NCBI GenBank assembly: GCA_017453335.1
Contig: JAFTKI010000061.1
Coordinates: 1 to 23,760 of the forward strand
DNA: 23,760 nt
Direction of reading: 5' to 3'
Source: Clostridia bacterium
GTDB taxonomy: Bacteria > Bacillota_A > Clostridia > Oscillospirales > CAG-272
A program made the position numbers and the translations under genes. Shown here piece by piece: positions 14,637 through 22,758 of the stretch; the first letter of the stretch is position 1; each line of letters begins with the position of its first letter. Under the pieces are notes generated by a model. It was not told where the DNA came from, ran no database searches, and saw only the letters and a list, made by a program, of their open reading frames with translations.

Positions 14637-15665
14637 ATGAAATTGAAATGGGGTATCATTGGCTGCGGCGGTATTGCCGACCGCAGAACCCTGCCCGGCA
14701 TGATGCTGGCTTCCAACGCCGAGCCTTATGCCGTGATGGATGCAAATCCCGAGGCGGCGGCTCGCTGTCAGGAAAAATACGGTGCAAAGTATGCCTTCAC
14801 CAAGATGGAAGACGTTTTGGCTCTGAAGGAGGTTGACGTTGTTTACATCGCCTCTCCCGTATTCTGTCACAAGGAGCAAGCGATCGCTGCCGCAAAGGCG
14901 AAAAAGCACATTCTTTTGGAAAAGCCGATCGGCCTCTCCATTGAAGACTCGCGCGAGATCGTTGCCGCTTGTGAGGCGGAGGGCGTGAAGCTGGGTATCG
15001 GCTTTATGATGCGCTACCACGCTTACCACCAGGCAATGAAAAAGGTGATCGCAGACGGACTGATCGGTGATATCGTTTCGATGCGCGCACAGTTCACCTG
15101 CTGGTATCCCGAGATCGAAAACTGCTGGCGCCAGGATAAAACCAAGAGCGGCGGCGGTGCCATGGTGGATCTGGGGGTTCACTGCATCGATCTGTTGCAG
15201 TATATTTCGGGACTGGAAGCGGTTGAATGCAAGGGCTATGCGCAGAATCAGACCTTCAATTACTCGGTTGACGATTCCTCGATGATCATCATGAAGATGA
15301 GCAACGGTGCCTTGGCGATGGTTGACAGCAACTTCAACATCCCCGACGCGGCGGCAAAATGTCCTCTGGAATTCTACGGAACCAAGGGCAGCATGGTTGC
15401 GGTCGGTACGCTTTCTCAGGAGGAAGGCGGTTCGGTTGAGGTTTTGGTTGCCAACGACAGCACAGGCTATGACGCACAGCAAAACCGCAGTCTTGTTGAA
15501 CCCTTGAAGCTGGAGGTGACCTTTGGTAATATGTATACCAAGGAGATCGAGGCATTCTCTGATGCCGTGATCAACAATACCGAGCCTCCCGTAAACGGCA
15601 AAAACACCATGCGCGTGCATGAGATCATTGCCGCTATTTACGCCAACGGCGGCGGGAAGTTTTAA
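14637..15665 (+). CDS. Gfo/Idh/MocA-family NAD(P)-dependent sugar or cyclitol dehydrogenase
   Basis: The protein has 342 residues from the ATG at 14637. A GTG at 14628 is in frame but is part of the GAGGTG ribosome site, so the ATG is preferred. The Rossmann loop is GIIGCGGIA (6-14). EKP (95-97) holds the catalytic lysine K96. GGGAMVDLGVHCIDL (172-186) supplies D178 and H182. Members oxidise a ring hydroxyl of sugars or inositols. It lies 15 nt after the aminotransferase gene and closes the operon. Paired with that enzyme it could make or reduce the keto-sugar that the aminotransferase uses. Unlike the first Gfo/Idh protein in the window (310-1539), it has the normal EKP motif and so is an ordinary dehydrogenase. 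Confidence 0.88.
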   Translation: MKLKWGIIGCGGIADRRTLPGMMLASNAEPYAVMDANPEAAARCQEKYGAKYAFTKMEDVLALKEVDVVYIASPVFCHKEQAIAAAKAKKHILLEKPIGLSIEDSREIVAACEAEGVKLGIGFMMRYHAYHQAMKKVIADGLIGDIVSMRAQFTCWYPEIENCWRQDKTKSGGGAMVDLGVHCIDLLQYISGLEAVECKGYAQNQTFNYSVDDSSMIIMKMSNGALAMVDSNFNIPDAAAKCPLEFYGTKGSMVAVGTLSQEEGGSVEVLVANDSTGYDAQQNRSLVEPLKLEVTFGNMYTKEIEAFSDAVINNTEPPVNGKNTMRVHEIIAAIYANGGGKF

Positions 15666-15682
15666 GGATTAGAATATTTTTT

Positions 15683-15716
15683 GCGGGGGAGCTTCTTAAA
15701 AAAGAAGTTCCCCCGC
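15683..15716. repeat. 15-bp hairpin after the operon
   Basis: GCGGGGGAGCTTCTT (15683-15697) pairs with AAGAAGTTCCCCCGC (15702-15716) with one G-T pair. There is no U-tract after it. It resembles the gene-end hairpins of the dispersed repeat family and may protect the mRNA 3' end ahead of the true terminator. Confidence 0.6.
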
Positions 15717-15741
15717 ACCCCCTCAAGAACTTTTTAAGAAG

Positions 15742-15805
15742 AATCGCCGAATGAAAGAGACGCGCTGAACACGCGTCTCTTTCATTCGGCGATTTTTTGT
15801 TTTTG
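15742..15805. terminator. Intrinsic terminator of the sugar operon, shared with the convergent lipoprotein gene
   Basis: There is a perfect 23-bp stem (15742-15764 with 15772-15794) with a 7-nt loop, followed by TTTTGTTTTT on the plus strand. It lies between two convergent genes and is likely to stop both; the minus side has a less regular T-rich tail. Confidence 0.92.
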
Positions 15806-15812
15806 GTGATTG

Positions 15813-16997
15813 CTAATTAGGGATGAGTACGACATAGTATTCGTGACCTTTGCTTATCCAACGGGAAGTGCAGGATGCATTTCCTGTACCGTGTTTGATA
15901 TGCCAGAGGAGGCTGGAGGCTAAAGGACGAAACCAATTTGAAAAGTCTGCTTTGCCGGTGTAGTAAAGGACTGCCTCATATCCCGGTGCATCGACTCTTT
16001 TGCGGAACAGCGGAGCAAGCCGGGATGCTGTGGCGGTATCGTCCACGTTCACTGAAAGGGTGCGATCAAAATAACTGTAGGTGTTGTGATTACAGGAAAT
16101 CGGTTCGAAGTAGGCTGTATCGGTAACATGATCCTGCTCCATTTCTTCGAAGGAGAGGTTAAAGTAATAATGGTAGGTATAGTCCAACGCATCGTCCCAC
16201 GTGACGTCAGTGAATACACACTCACCGTCGGACAGCCAAACGGCGTTCCATGCGTGTGCAACAGGCTCGGTGCTAAGCGCGTCTGAGGGATCGATCGCGG
16301 TACCCGTCACGGTATATGAGGGAATTCCCGCGCGTTGCAACAAAAGCTGATATGCGGCGGCATAGCCTGCGCAAACGGCTTTTTCGTCCACCAGCGCACC
16401 GTAGGCGGTCTGGTGATATCCCACCTTTTCGTATTTCACGTGCTTTGCAAGCGCGTCATGCAGGGACAGCGCGATTTGATAGGGTTCCTGACCTTCGGGC
16501 AGCGCCGTGAGAAAAGAATCTACAGCCGTTTCCAGCTCTTCGCGCGCCGCTTCCAGTTTGTCACCCGTGAAGTTGTAGGTTGGCTGACATTCGATCACGA
16601 TGTTTTCAATCGTGGTGAAGGTGTAATTTTTCTGGAACCAAAAACAATCGGGACGGTCGGAGGTGAAAAGCCTCGCGGCAGTTTTCAGATCCTCTTCGGT
16701 CACCTGCTTTTCGCGGTCAAAATAGATCGTGGATGCAGGAATCGTTCGTGCGATCGACTCTTCCAGCTGCTCATATGCATAAAGGACGGTTCCGCTTGCA
16801 ATGGTTTTTCCGTAAAGCAGCACGTCGGGAGAGGGCAACAGCTCGCCCTGCAGCTCTTCCTTTGGCGGTTTGGTTTCTTCGTTTTCGTTCGGCACTTGAT
16901 CGGCAAGCTGTAAGTTTACGCAACCTGTGGGAAACAGGGTGCAGAGTATCAGAAAAAGGCAGAGAATAGAGCGTCCTGCCCGTGTTTTTTTGGTCAT
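15813..16997 (-). CDS. Lipoprotein with transglutaminase-like domain
   Basis: The protein has 394 residues. The signal peptide ends in LFPTGC with lipidated C26, followed by an acidic, proline-containing linker. A helical region (about 60-175) precedes a transglutaminase-like fold: KAVCAGYAAAYQLLLQRAGIPS (C209), HAWNAVWL (H248) and FTDVTWDD (D264) form the Cys-His-Asp triad. The C-terminal part (about 285-394) is unassigned. Such surface proteins in Clostridia are predicted papain-like proteases or cross-linking enzymes acting at the cell wall. AAAGGAG lies just before the ATG. The gene stands alone, convergent with the sugar operon. The triad makes an active enzyme likely; the substrate is unknown. 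Confidence 0.85.
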   Translation of the reverse strand: MTKKTRAGRSILCLFLILCTLFPTGCVNLQLADQVPNENEETKPPKEELQGELLPSPDVLLYGKTIASGTVLYAYEQLEESIARTIPASTIYFDREKQVTEEDLKTAARLFTSDRPDCFWFQKNYTFTTIENIVIECQPTYNFTGDKLEAAREELETAVDSFLTALPEGQEPYQIALSLHDALAKHVKYEKVGYHQTAYGALVDEKAVCAGYAAAYQLLLQRAGIPSYTVTGTAIDPSDALSTEPVAHAWNAVWLSDGECVFTDVTWDDALDYTYHYYFNLSFEEMEQDHVTDTAYFEPISCNHNTYSYFDRTLSVNVDDTATASRLAPLFRKRVDAPGYEAVLYYTGKADFSNWFRPLASSLLWHIKHGTGNASCTSRWISKGHEYYVVLIPN

Positions 16998-17063
16998 TGA
17001 GTCTCCTTTTAAGGGTTAAATCACTGTGGAACAAGGTACAGATTCTTTAAATTTGCAAAAATC

Positions 17064-17430
17064 TGTAGGGACCGGCGTCCTCGACGGTCCTAAAACGAAC
17101 GAATTTGATGATATAAAATGGCTACCTACTTTTGGTGCGTATGATGACATGAACAAAGCAAAGCTTGGTGGCTTTAGGACCGTCGAGGACGCCGGTCCCT
17201 ACAAGGGTCGCGCGTATTTTTCAAATAGTGCGCCTGTTCATGCGTTTCTACTATTGGTGAGAAAAAGGGGCAGGGGCCCCGTTTCTTGCGGGAGCTATTG
17301 TTCTGTCTGCGTACATTGTTCAAACTCTGTTTCACAAACGAACAGCGTACCGCACCCTATACATCCTTTTTCTTTTGTTTAAAAGTTTTGAAGGTGTGGA
17401 AACTTTTTCAAAAGTTTCCACAAAAACACC
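17064..17430. repeat. Dispersed intergenic repeat, copy B, with 31-bp inverted repeat
   Basis: The gap 16998-17439 has no gene. 17064-17094 and 17173-17203 are perfect inverted copies (31 nt) around a 78-nt middle, and each arm also contains its own small dyad (GGACCG/CGGTCC). The 44-nt core (17256-17299) equals 111-154. A terminal hairpin lies at 17396-17421. Copy A at 1-309 has the same order. The arms could be the ends of a small nonautonomous element, but no target-site duplication is obvious. Confidence 0.8.
17396..17421 (-). terminator. Hairpin in repeat copy B, 3' of rarA
   Basis: GTGGAAAC (17396-17403) pairs with GTTTCCAC (17414-17421). It stands 19 nt beyond the rarA stop. Relative to copy A two base pairs changed on both sides (GG to AA, CC to TT), so pairing is preserved. 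No U-tract follows on the minus strand. Confidence 0.5.
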
Positions 17431-17439
17431 GCGTCCCCC

Positions 17440-18654
17440 TCACCCTTTGATCTTTTTCCAATACTCGGCGGCGGCTTGCTCGGTCTTGTTGGGACCGGGG
17501 GTATAGTAGGTTTTGCCGAGAAGATCGGAGGGGAGGTACTGTTGCTTGACGTAATGATTTTCGTAGTCGTGGGGGTAGAGGTAGCCCTTGAAGAGCGGGC
17601 TTTGCAGGTGGGTGGGGACTTCGATGCCCTTGCCTGCCTTTACGTCTGCCATAGCGGCTTGGATAGCAACCTCGGCGGCGTTGGATTTGGGCGCGGTGGC
17701 AAGCAGGATCGCGGCGTGTGCCAAGGGAATCTGCGCTTCGGGCATACCCAGCTCCTTTGCCGATTCGCAGCAGGCGCGCGTGACGGCGGCGGCAAGCGGA
17801 TAGGCGGGGCCGATGTCCTCGGAGGCGATGACCTGCAGGCGACGGCAGGCGGAGAGAAGCTCTCCAAAGGAGAGCAGCTTTGCCAGATAGAAAACAGCCG
17901 CATCGGGATCGGAGCCGCGGATCGATTTCTGCAAGCAGGAAAGCAGATCGTAGTGGGTATCGTCATTAAAGCCCGATACGGAGGTATCGAAGCTGTCAAC
18001 GTGTTCACGCAAAATTTCGGTATCGGCGGCGTGGTAGGCGTTCTCAAACAGAACGATCGAATGGCGCACGTCTCCTTTTGCGGCGCGGCTGACATAGTCG
18101 CAAAGCTCTTCCGAGGCGGTTTTGGAAAGACCGTTTTCTTCGTTGAGGTAGGCAAGTGCGCGGCGGAGAACGGGGCGCATTGCCGCAGGGGAGACGGGCT
18201 TGAACTCAAATAGCGAGGAACGCGAGAGAATCGCGTTGTAAACGTAAAAATGAGGATTTTCGGTGGTGGAGGCGATCAGCGTGATGCGGCCGTCCTCCAT
18301 GTATTCCAGAAGCGATTGCTGTTGCTTGCGGTTGAAGTATTGGATCTCGTCAAGATAAAGCAGAACGCCGCCCGCACCGAACATGGTGTCGGTTTCGCTG
18401 ATCACCGCCTTGACATCGGAGAGCGATGCCGAGGTGGCGATGAGCTTGCAAAAGTGCATCCCCGACAGCTTGGCGATCACCGATGCCGCGGTGGTTTTTC
18501 CTGTGCCGGGAGGGCCGTAAAAGATCATATTGGTAATTCTTCCGCCTGCGAGCATACGGCGCACCACGCCGCGTTCTCCAAACAGATGCTCTTGTCCAAC
18601 GATGCCGTCGAGATCGGTGGGCCGAAGCAGGTCGGCAAGCTGTGCGTTTTTCAT
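17440..18654 (-). CDS. rarA: Replication-associated recombination protein A (MgsA/RarA AAA+ ATPase)
   Basis: The protein has 404 residues from the ATG at 18654. Walker A is GPPGTGKT (47-54), Walker B LYLDEIQ with D102 and E103, and STTENPHF is the sensor-1 region. RPTDLDGIVGQEHL opens the protein as in other RarA/WRNIP1 proteins, and the C-terminal MgsA tetramerisation part is complete (SDLLGKTYYTPG near the end). RarA acts at stalled replication forks with the clamp and SSB. An upstream in-frame start would add 8 residues inside the previous gene. The 18654 start is chosen because it gives an ATGA overlap with the upstream stop and AAGGAAAGG lies before it. It is coupled to a cell-envelope gene, an unusual partner. 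Confidence 0.95.
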   Translation of the reverse strand: MKNAQLADLLRPTDLDGIVGQEHLFGERGVVRRMLAGGRITNMIFYGPPGTGKTTAASVIAKLSGMHFCKLIATSASLSDVKAVISETDTMFGAGGVLLYLDEIQYFNRKQQQSLLEYMEDGRITLIASTTENPHFYVYNAILSRSSLFEFKPVSPAAMRPVLRRALAYLNEENGLSKTASEELCDYVSRAAKGDVRHSIVLFENAYHAADTEILREHVDSFDTSVSGFNDDTHYDLLSCLQKSIRGSDPDAAVFYLAKLLSFGELLSACRRLQVIASEDIGPAYPLAAAVTRACCESAKELGMPEAQIPLAHAAILLATAPKSNAAEVAIQAAMADVKAGKGIEVPTHLQSPLFKGYLYPHDYENHYVKQQYLPSDLLGKTYYTPGPNKTEQAAAEYWKKIKG

Positions 18655-20864
18655 ATCGTTTCCTTTCCTTGCCGACATGCGGCATCCGAGGGTGATTTCT
18701 TACCTTTATTATAAACGATTTGCAGGAGCTTTGCAAGGTCTTTTTGGGCATTTTTTTGCATTTCGCGGGCAAGAGAGAGCAATCGGGGACGGATGGTGTC
18801 GGCGGCAAGGATCAGATCGGTCAGGGAATTGGTGACGGCCTTTTCGGAAAGAGAGGAAAGCGGCAGGCATGGGAGGCATGAGGCTCGCGCAAAGGCGGGC
18901 ATTTTTTCGTCATGGGAATCGGTGCATACTCCAAGCGCGGGAGTACCGACACGCGCGGCAAGCAACATTCCGTGCAGGCGCATGGAGAGAACCGCTTGGC
19001 ACGACGACAACCAAGCAAGTGCGGCTTGCGGATCGCTTGGGGTAATACAAGGGGCATGGAGGTCACGGGCGGCGCGGTCGGATATGATCTTGTCATGCTT
19101 GCTGTCGAGTGTCAGAACAATCGGCAAGAGACCGTGAGATCGACAGATTGCCGTAATGGCAGAGAGAAGAGGGGTATCGTTCTCGGTCGATCGCAAAACG
19201 ATACCCAACAACCGCGCGTTTTGCGGGATGGACGCCTTTTTGCGCAAATAGAGGGAAAGGCTCGTCGGAGGGAGCGGGAGCAAAAAGCAAGCATCGGCAC
19301 CGACGGATAGCCTTTCCTCGGAGATATCAAGCGAGCGCAACAGAGCATGGGACCGTTCGTCACGCAACCCGATGTGAGAAACCGAGCGCAAGGCTTTTTT
19401 AACCCGATCGGTGGCAGATTCGCCCAAAAGCGGCCCGATGCCGCACGCATAGAGAGCGGTCTTCCGATGGAACAGGTGAGAGAGCCGCAAAAGCCCCAGA
19501 TAGTAGGCAAGCGACAGATTTCCCGTCCTGTTTTGCAAAAGCGAGCCGCCGCCCAGCAAAAAAAGACGGGAGCGCAGGATCGCGTACGCTACCGAAACGG
19601 GATATTTGCGCTGTACGGTCGGCACGCCGAGCTGTTTGCGGTCACGGAATGCGCTTCCCGAGAGAACGGTGGGCAACAGCGTGGGATGACAGGTATCTAT
19701 CTCGTGCAGAAGTCCTTGCAGAATGGCATCGTCCCCGAGATTCCCACAGCCGAAGTAACCGCCAACGGTAAGGCGGCATCTTTTTTTTCGGGGCAGAGCT
19801 TGACGGTAGATCTGTTCGGTCTTGCAGCAAAGTACTTCGGAATCGAGAAATTGCCGAACGTATGACATCCCTGCCGCGGCGGAGCACTGCCGCAGAGAGG
19901 GATCGTTGATCAGTGTACAAAGATCAAGAAAAAGCCGATCGGCATCGGGAATCGGCTCTCCGCGCGCACAGAAATTGGTGAGGGAGGCGGATGCAAGGGT
20001 TGACTCGTCAAGAATACCGAGATAGCCCTCGTTTCCGCACAAGATCACCGCACACCCCGAGGCGGCGGCTTCCATGGCGGCGCGCGATACGCCCACGAAA
20101 ATATCCTGTCCTCGCAAAAGGCTTGCCATATCGTCCACCCAGCCAAGGAGTTTCAGACACGCGCGCCCGAGCGCGCGGTTGACCGATTGCGCGACAGCCG
20201 AGATGCGCGGATATTCACTGCCGCCGCCCGCGATCGTAATCTGCAGATCTGGATAAAGAGAACAAAGCCTTGGGGCAAGACGGCACAAAAGATCGGCACC
20301 GTGGGAGCAATCGGTGTCCAGACGGCTGGCAAACAGAAGACGGATCCCGCTGTGCGTTCTTTTTTTTGGTGCATAGCGGTGACAGTCGATGCCGTTGGGG
20401 ATCACGGTGATCTGCCTTGCGGAAAGGCGGTAGGTATTTGCAACGTACTCGCGCAGATCCTCGCTGACAGCAATCGTTGCCTGTCCCCAATAAGAAATAC
20501 GGGAAAGCAATGCGTTGGCGTAAAATTGCGCGTGGACTGTCACGATCTCGGCACAGCCGAGCCTTTGCAATCCGCGTATGAGCTGAGCGGTCAGCCGTGT
20601 GTGGGCGTGAAGCACCTTGATCCGCTCTTTTTTGATCAATCGGATCAACCTTTGCCTGCGAAAAAACAGGGCGAGGGGATTGTGCGTGGGAGGCGGTTGT
20701 AAAATGCAGCGGATGCCCTCCTGCTCCAACGCTTTGGCAAGTCTGCCTCCCGAGCACCAAAGCAACACATCGTGTTGCTTTTTCTGCAGGTCTTTTGCAA
20801 GCTGCACAAGATGTGTTTCGGCACCGCCCGCCTCCATGCGGTCGGTCAAAAGCAGAATTTTCAT
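18651..20864 (-). CDS. csaB: Fusion: GT4 glycosyltransferase plus CsaB-type polysaccharide pyruvyl transferase
   Basis: The protein has 737 residues in two full domains. Residues 1 to about 356 are a GT-B glycosyltransferase: MEAGGAETHL near the start, VIPNGID (154-160), RLLFASRLD, then SRAAMEAAASGCAVI as the donor-site region. Residues from about 364 on are a CsaB domain: LTVGGYFGCGNLGDDAILQGL (366-386), LFLLGGGSLLQ, then a conserved MRLHGMLLAARVGTPALG. CsaB adds ketal pyruvate to secondary cell-wall polymers, the anchor for SLH-domain proteins. The fusion suggests that the same protein makes a glycosidic bond and pyruvylates the product. GAGGTGC precedes the ATG. It is divergent from the antiporter and overlaps rarA by 4 nt. 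The symbol applies to the C-terminal domain only. Confidence 0.88.
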   Translation of the reverse strand: MKILLLTDRMEAGGAETHLVQLAKDLQKKQHDVLLWCSGGRLAKALEQEGIRCILQPPPTHNPLALFFRRQRLIRLIKKERIKVLHAHTRLTAQLIRGLQRLGCAEIVTVHAQFYANALLSRISYWGQATIAVSEDLREYVANTYRLSARQITVIPNGIDCHRYAPKKRTHSGIRLLFASRLDTDCSHGADLLCRLAPRLCSLYPDLQITIAGGGSEYPRISAVAQSVNRALGRACLKLLGWVDDMASLLRGQDIFVGVSRAAMEAAASGCAVILCGNEGYLGILDESTLASASLTNFCARGEPIPDADRLFLDLCTLINDPSLRQCSAAAGMSYVRQFLDSEVLCCKTEQIYRQALPRKKRCRLTVGGYFGCGNLGDDAILQGLLHEIDTCHPTLLPTVLSGSAFRDRKQLGVPTVQRKYPVSVAYAILRSRLFLLGGGSLLQNRTGNLSLAYYLGLLRLSHLFHRKTALYACGIGPLLGESATDRVKKALRSVSHIGLRDERSHALLRSLDISEERLSVGADACFLLPLPPTSLSLYLRKKASIPQNARLLGIVLRSTENDTPLLSAITAICRSHGLLPIVLTLDSKHDKIISDRAARDLHAPCITPSDPQAALAWLSSCQAVLSMRLHGMLLAARVGTPALGVCTDSHDEKMPAFARASCLPCLPLSSLSEKAVTNSLTDLILAADTIRPRLLSLAREMQKNAQKDLAKLLQIVYNKGKKSPSDAACRQGKETI

Positions 20865-20937
20865 CGTAGCACCTCGGAATGGTTCACAATCAACAGGGAT
20901 TTTTGTAAAAAACAGGATTTTTTATGAATTTATAGGC

Positions 20938-20966
20938 TTGACATTGATGGGGAAAAGGGGTATAAT
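20938..20966 (+). promoter_or_regulatory. Perfect consensus promoter of the antiporter gene
   Basis: TTGACA (20938-20943) and TATAAT (20961-20966) are exactly 17 bp apart, about 45 nt before the start codon. This implies strong constitutive transcription. Confidence 0.88.
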
Positions 20967-21010
20967 TGGGCGTATGTGAATAAAACTTAAAAATGGGAAG
21001 GTGTTATTAT

Positions 21011-22342
21011 ATGATCGTATCAGCAGAGTTTAAGATCCTGTTTACCCTGGCACTTGGGTTGTTTGGCGGCTTGTTTATGTCAAGAATCGTCAAGCCGCTC
21101 GGCCTGCCTGCCGTAACGGGATATTTGTTGGCGGGAATCGTGCTCGGCCCGTCTTGTCTGGGTTCGCTTGGCGTTACGGGACTGTTTGTAAGTGCCGAAT
21201 CGATGGAAAGCATGGCAACCATCGTACAGCAGGTCGCATTGGGCTTCATCGCTTTTGCAATCGGTACCGAATTCAAGCTGTCCTCGCTCCGTAAAACGGG
21301 TAAACAAGCAACCGTGATCGGTATTTTCCAAGCCGTGTTTGCCATGATCGTGGTGGACGCTGCTCTGATCGGCTTGCATTTTGCTTTGGGTGAGGAGGTC
21401 CTTCCCCTGTCGGTTTGCATCACGCTGGGCGCAATCGCAACCGCAACCGCACCCGCGGCAACCTTGATGGTTGTTAAGCAGTATAAGGCAAAGGGACCGC
21501 TGACCAGTTTGCTTCTTCCCATCGTTGCGCTGGATGACGCGGTGGGCTTGATCTGCTTTGCGGCATCGATCGGTGTTGCGCAGGCTTTGGAGGCAGGTGG
21601 CAGCATCAGTATGATCTCGGTCGTGGTCAACCCCGTTTTGGAGATCGTTTTGTCGTTGGCTCTCGGCTCACTGGTCGGAGTTATCTTCTCCTTTGTGGAA
21701 AACCTCTTCAAATCCAACAGTAAGCGCTTGTGTATCTCGATCACCTTCGTTCTGCTCACCATCGCGCTTTCGATGCTGCATTACGAATTTGATAACGGCT
21801 TGAAGATCGGCTTCTCCAGCCTTTTGGTGTGCATGATGCTGGGAACGCTGTTCTGCAATATCTGCGATTCGGCAGAGGAGCTGATGGAAAAGACCGACAA
21901 GTGGACGATGCCCATTTTTGTTCTGTTCTTCGTGATCAGCGGTGCCGAGCTGGATTTCTCTGCCTTCACAAGCTTGATCGTGGTTCTGATCGGCGTGGTA
22001 TACATCATCACGCGCGCACTTGGTAAATATTTCGGCGCACGCTTCAGCGCGCAGGCAATGAAGTGCTCGCCCTCTACCGTGAAATACCTCGGCGTAACGC
22101 TGTTGCCGCAGGCGGGTGTTGCGATCGGAATGTCGATTTTGGCGGTAAATCTTCTGGGAGCCGAAACGGGCTCGATGGTGCGCAACATCGTTTTGTTTGC
22201 GGTGATGATCTATGAGCTGGTTGGCCCGATGGCAACCAAGATCGCCCTCAAGCGCGCGGGCGATATCACTCCCAAGCCTGTGGAGCATAAAAAAATGACG
22301 GTGGCAGAGGTTTTTGCCGATGACGCCGACGACGATGAATAA
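21011..22342 (+). CDS. CPA2-family cation/proton antiporter (Kef/NapA-type)
   Basis: The protein has 443 residues from the ATG at 21011. An in-frame ATG at 20993 has no ribosome site, whereas GGGAAGGTG stands before 21011. There are about 12-13 hydrophobic membrane segments. GLPAVTGYLLAGIVLGP (33-49) is the conserved early motif, followed by FIAFAIGTEFKL. ALDDAVGLICFA (about 177-188) contains the paired aspartates that bind the ion in CPA2 exchangers. The tail is short and acidic (DDADDDE) and lacks the RCK/TrkA-N domain of Kef potassium channels. It likely exchanges Na+ or K+ for protons at the plasma membrane. Strong promoter, single-gene transcript, terminator at 22358. Confidence 0.88.
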   Translation: MIVSAEFKILFTLALGLFGGLFMSRIVKPLGLPAVTGYLLAGIVLGPSCLGSLGVTGLFVSAESMESMATIVQQVALGFIAFAIGTEFKLSSLRKTGKQATVIGIFQAVFAMIVVDAALIGLHFALGEEVLPLSVCITLGAIATATAPAATLMVVKQYKAKGPLTSLLLPIVALDDAVGLICFAASIGVAQALEAGGSISMISVVVNPVLEIVLSLALGSLVGVIFSFVENLFKSNSKRLCISITFVLLTIALSMLHYEFDNGLKIGFSSLLVCMMLGTLFCNICDSAEELMEKTDKWTMPIFVLFFVISGAELDFSAFTSLIVVLIGVVYIITRALGKYFGARFSAQAMKCSPSTVKYLGVTLLPQAGVAIGMSILAVNLLGAETGSMVRNIVLFAVMIYELVGPMATKIALKRAGDITPKPVEHKKMTVAEVFADDADDDE

Positions 22343-22357
22343 TCTCTTTGCAAAAGC

Positions 22358-22391
22358 ACCGAGAGGATCTTTGTGATTCTCTCGGTTTTTT
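22358..22391. terminator. Terminator between antiporter and DUF4363 genes
   Basis: ACCGAGAGGATC (22358-22369) pairs with GATTCTCTCGGT (22375-22386), with one G-T pair and a TTTGT loop, followed by five T. The T-run overlaps the stop codon of the convergent gene. On the minus strand the same stem is followed by GCTTTTGC, so it may serve both genes. Confidence 0.85.
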
Positions 22392-22758
22392 ACAGCAAAT
22401 TTCCAACCGAGACCTGCTCCAAGCGCCGCATATCCTCCACAGCATCACGCAAAAGCTCCAGAGCGGAGTAGAACCCGAAACGGTCTCCGCACACAGCGCA
22501 CGCCTCAAGCACTGCCGCTTGCTCGGTGATACGGTCGGCAACGGTATAACTGACCGAAAGACGAACGGTGTCGATATTGCTTTCCCAAAAGCCGATCAGA
22601 TCCCGAATCTGTACAATACAGTCGTCAGATTCGGGCTGCGGCAGTGCCTCGATCGCCCCAAGAAGACAGTTGGAAACATCATTTATATATATGGCGTTGC
22701 AAACCGTGCCGCACAAAAGACACGCGGTCAACAAAAGCAATAGGATCAAGCTTTTCAT
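22390..22758 (-). CDS. DUF4363 family protein
   Basis: The protein has 122 residues from the ATG at 22758. The start is set by a 4-nt ATGA overlap with the DUF421 stop; the frame is open upstream, but that is shadow. An N-terminal hydrophobic segment (KSLILLLLLTACLLCGTVC) is a membrane anchor or signal. The rest is helical (LLGAIEALPQ, LIGFWES, VSYTVADRITEQAAVLEACAV), as in DUF4363 proteins. These are often encoded next to DUF421/YetF proteins in Clostridia. Function unknown; the operon suggests a partner of the YetF-like protein. Confidence 0.75.
   Translation of the reverse strand: MKSLILLLLLTACLLCGTVCNAIYINDVSNCLLGAIEALPQPESDDCIVQIRDLIGFWESNIDTVRLSVSYTVADRITEQAAVLEACAVCGDRFGFYSALELLRDAVEDMRRLEQVSVGNLL

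Noticed and set aside
13224..15620. 798-codon open frame on the minus strand across the aminotransferase and dehydrogenase genes
   Set aside because: It is in register with both sense genes. Sense genes that avoid TTA, CTA and TCA codons leave the antisense frame open. The translation has no recognisable domain and the sense proteins have full catalytic motifs.
19347..20702. Plus-strand frames of 170-plus codons inside the GT/CsaB gene
   Set aside because: Shadow frames with low-quality composition; the minus-strand fusion protein is complete.
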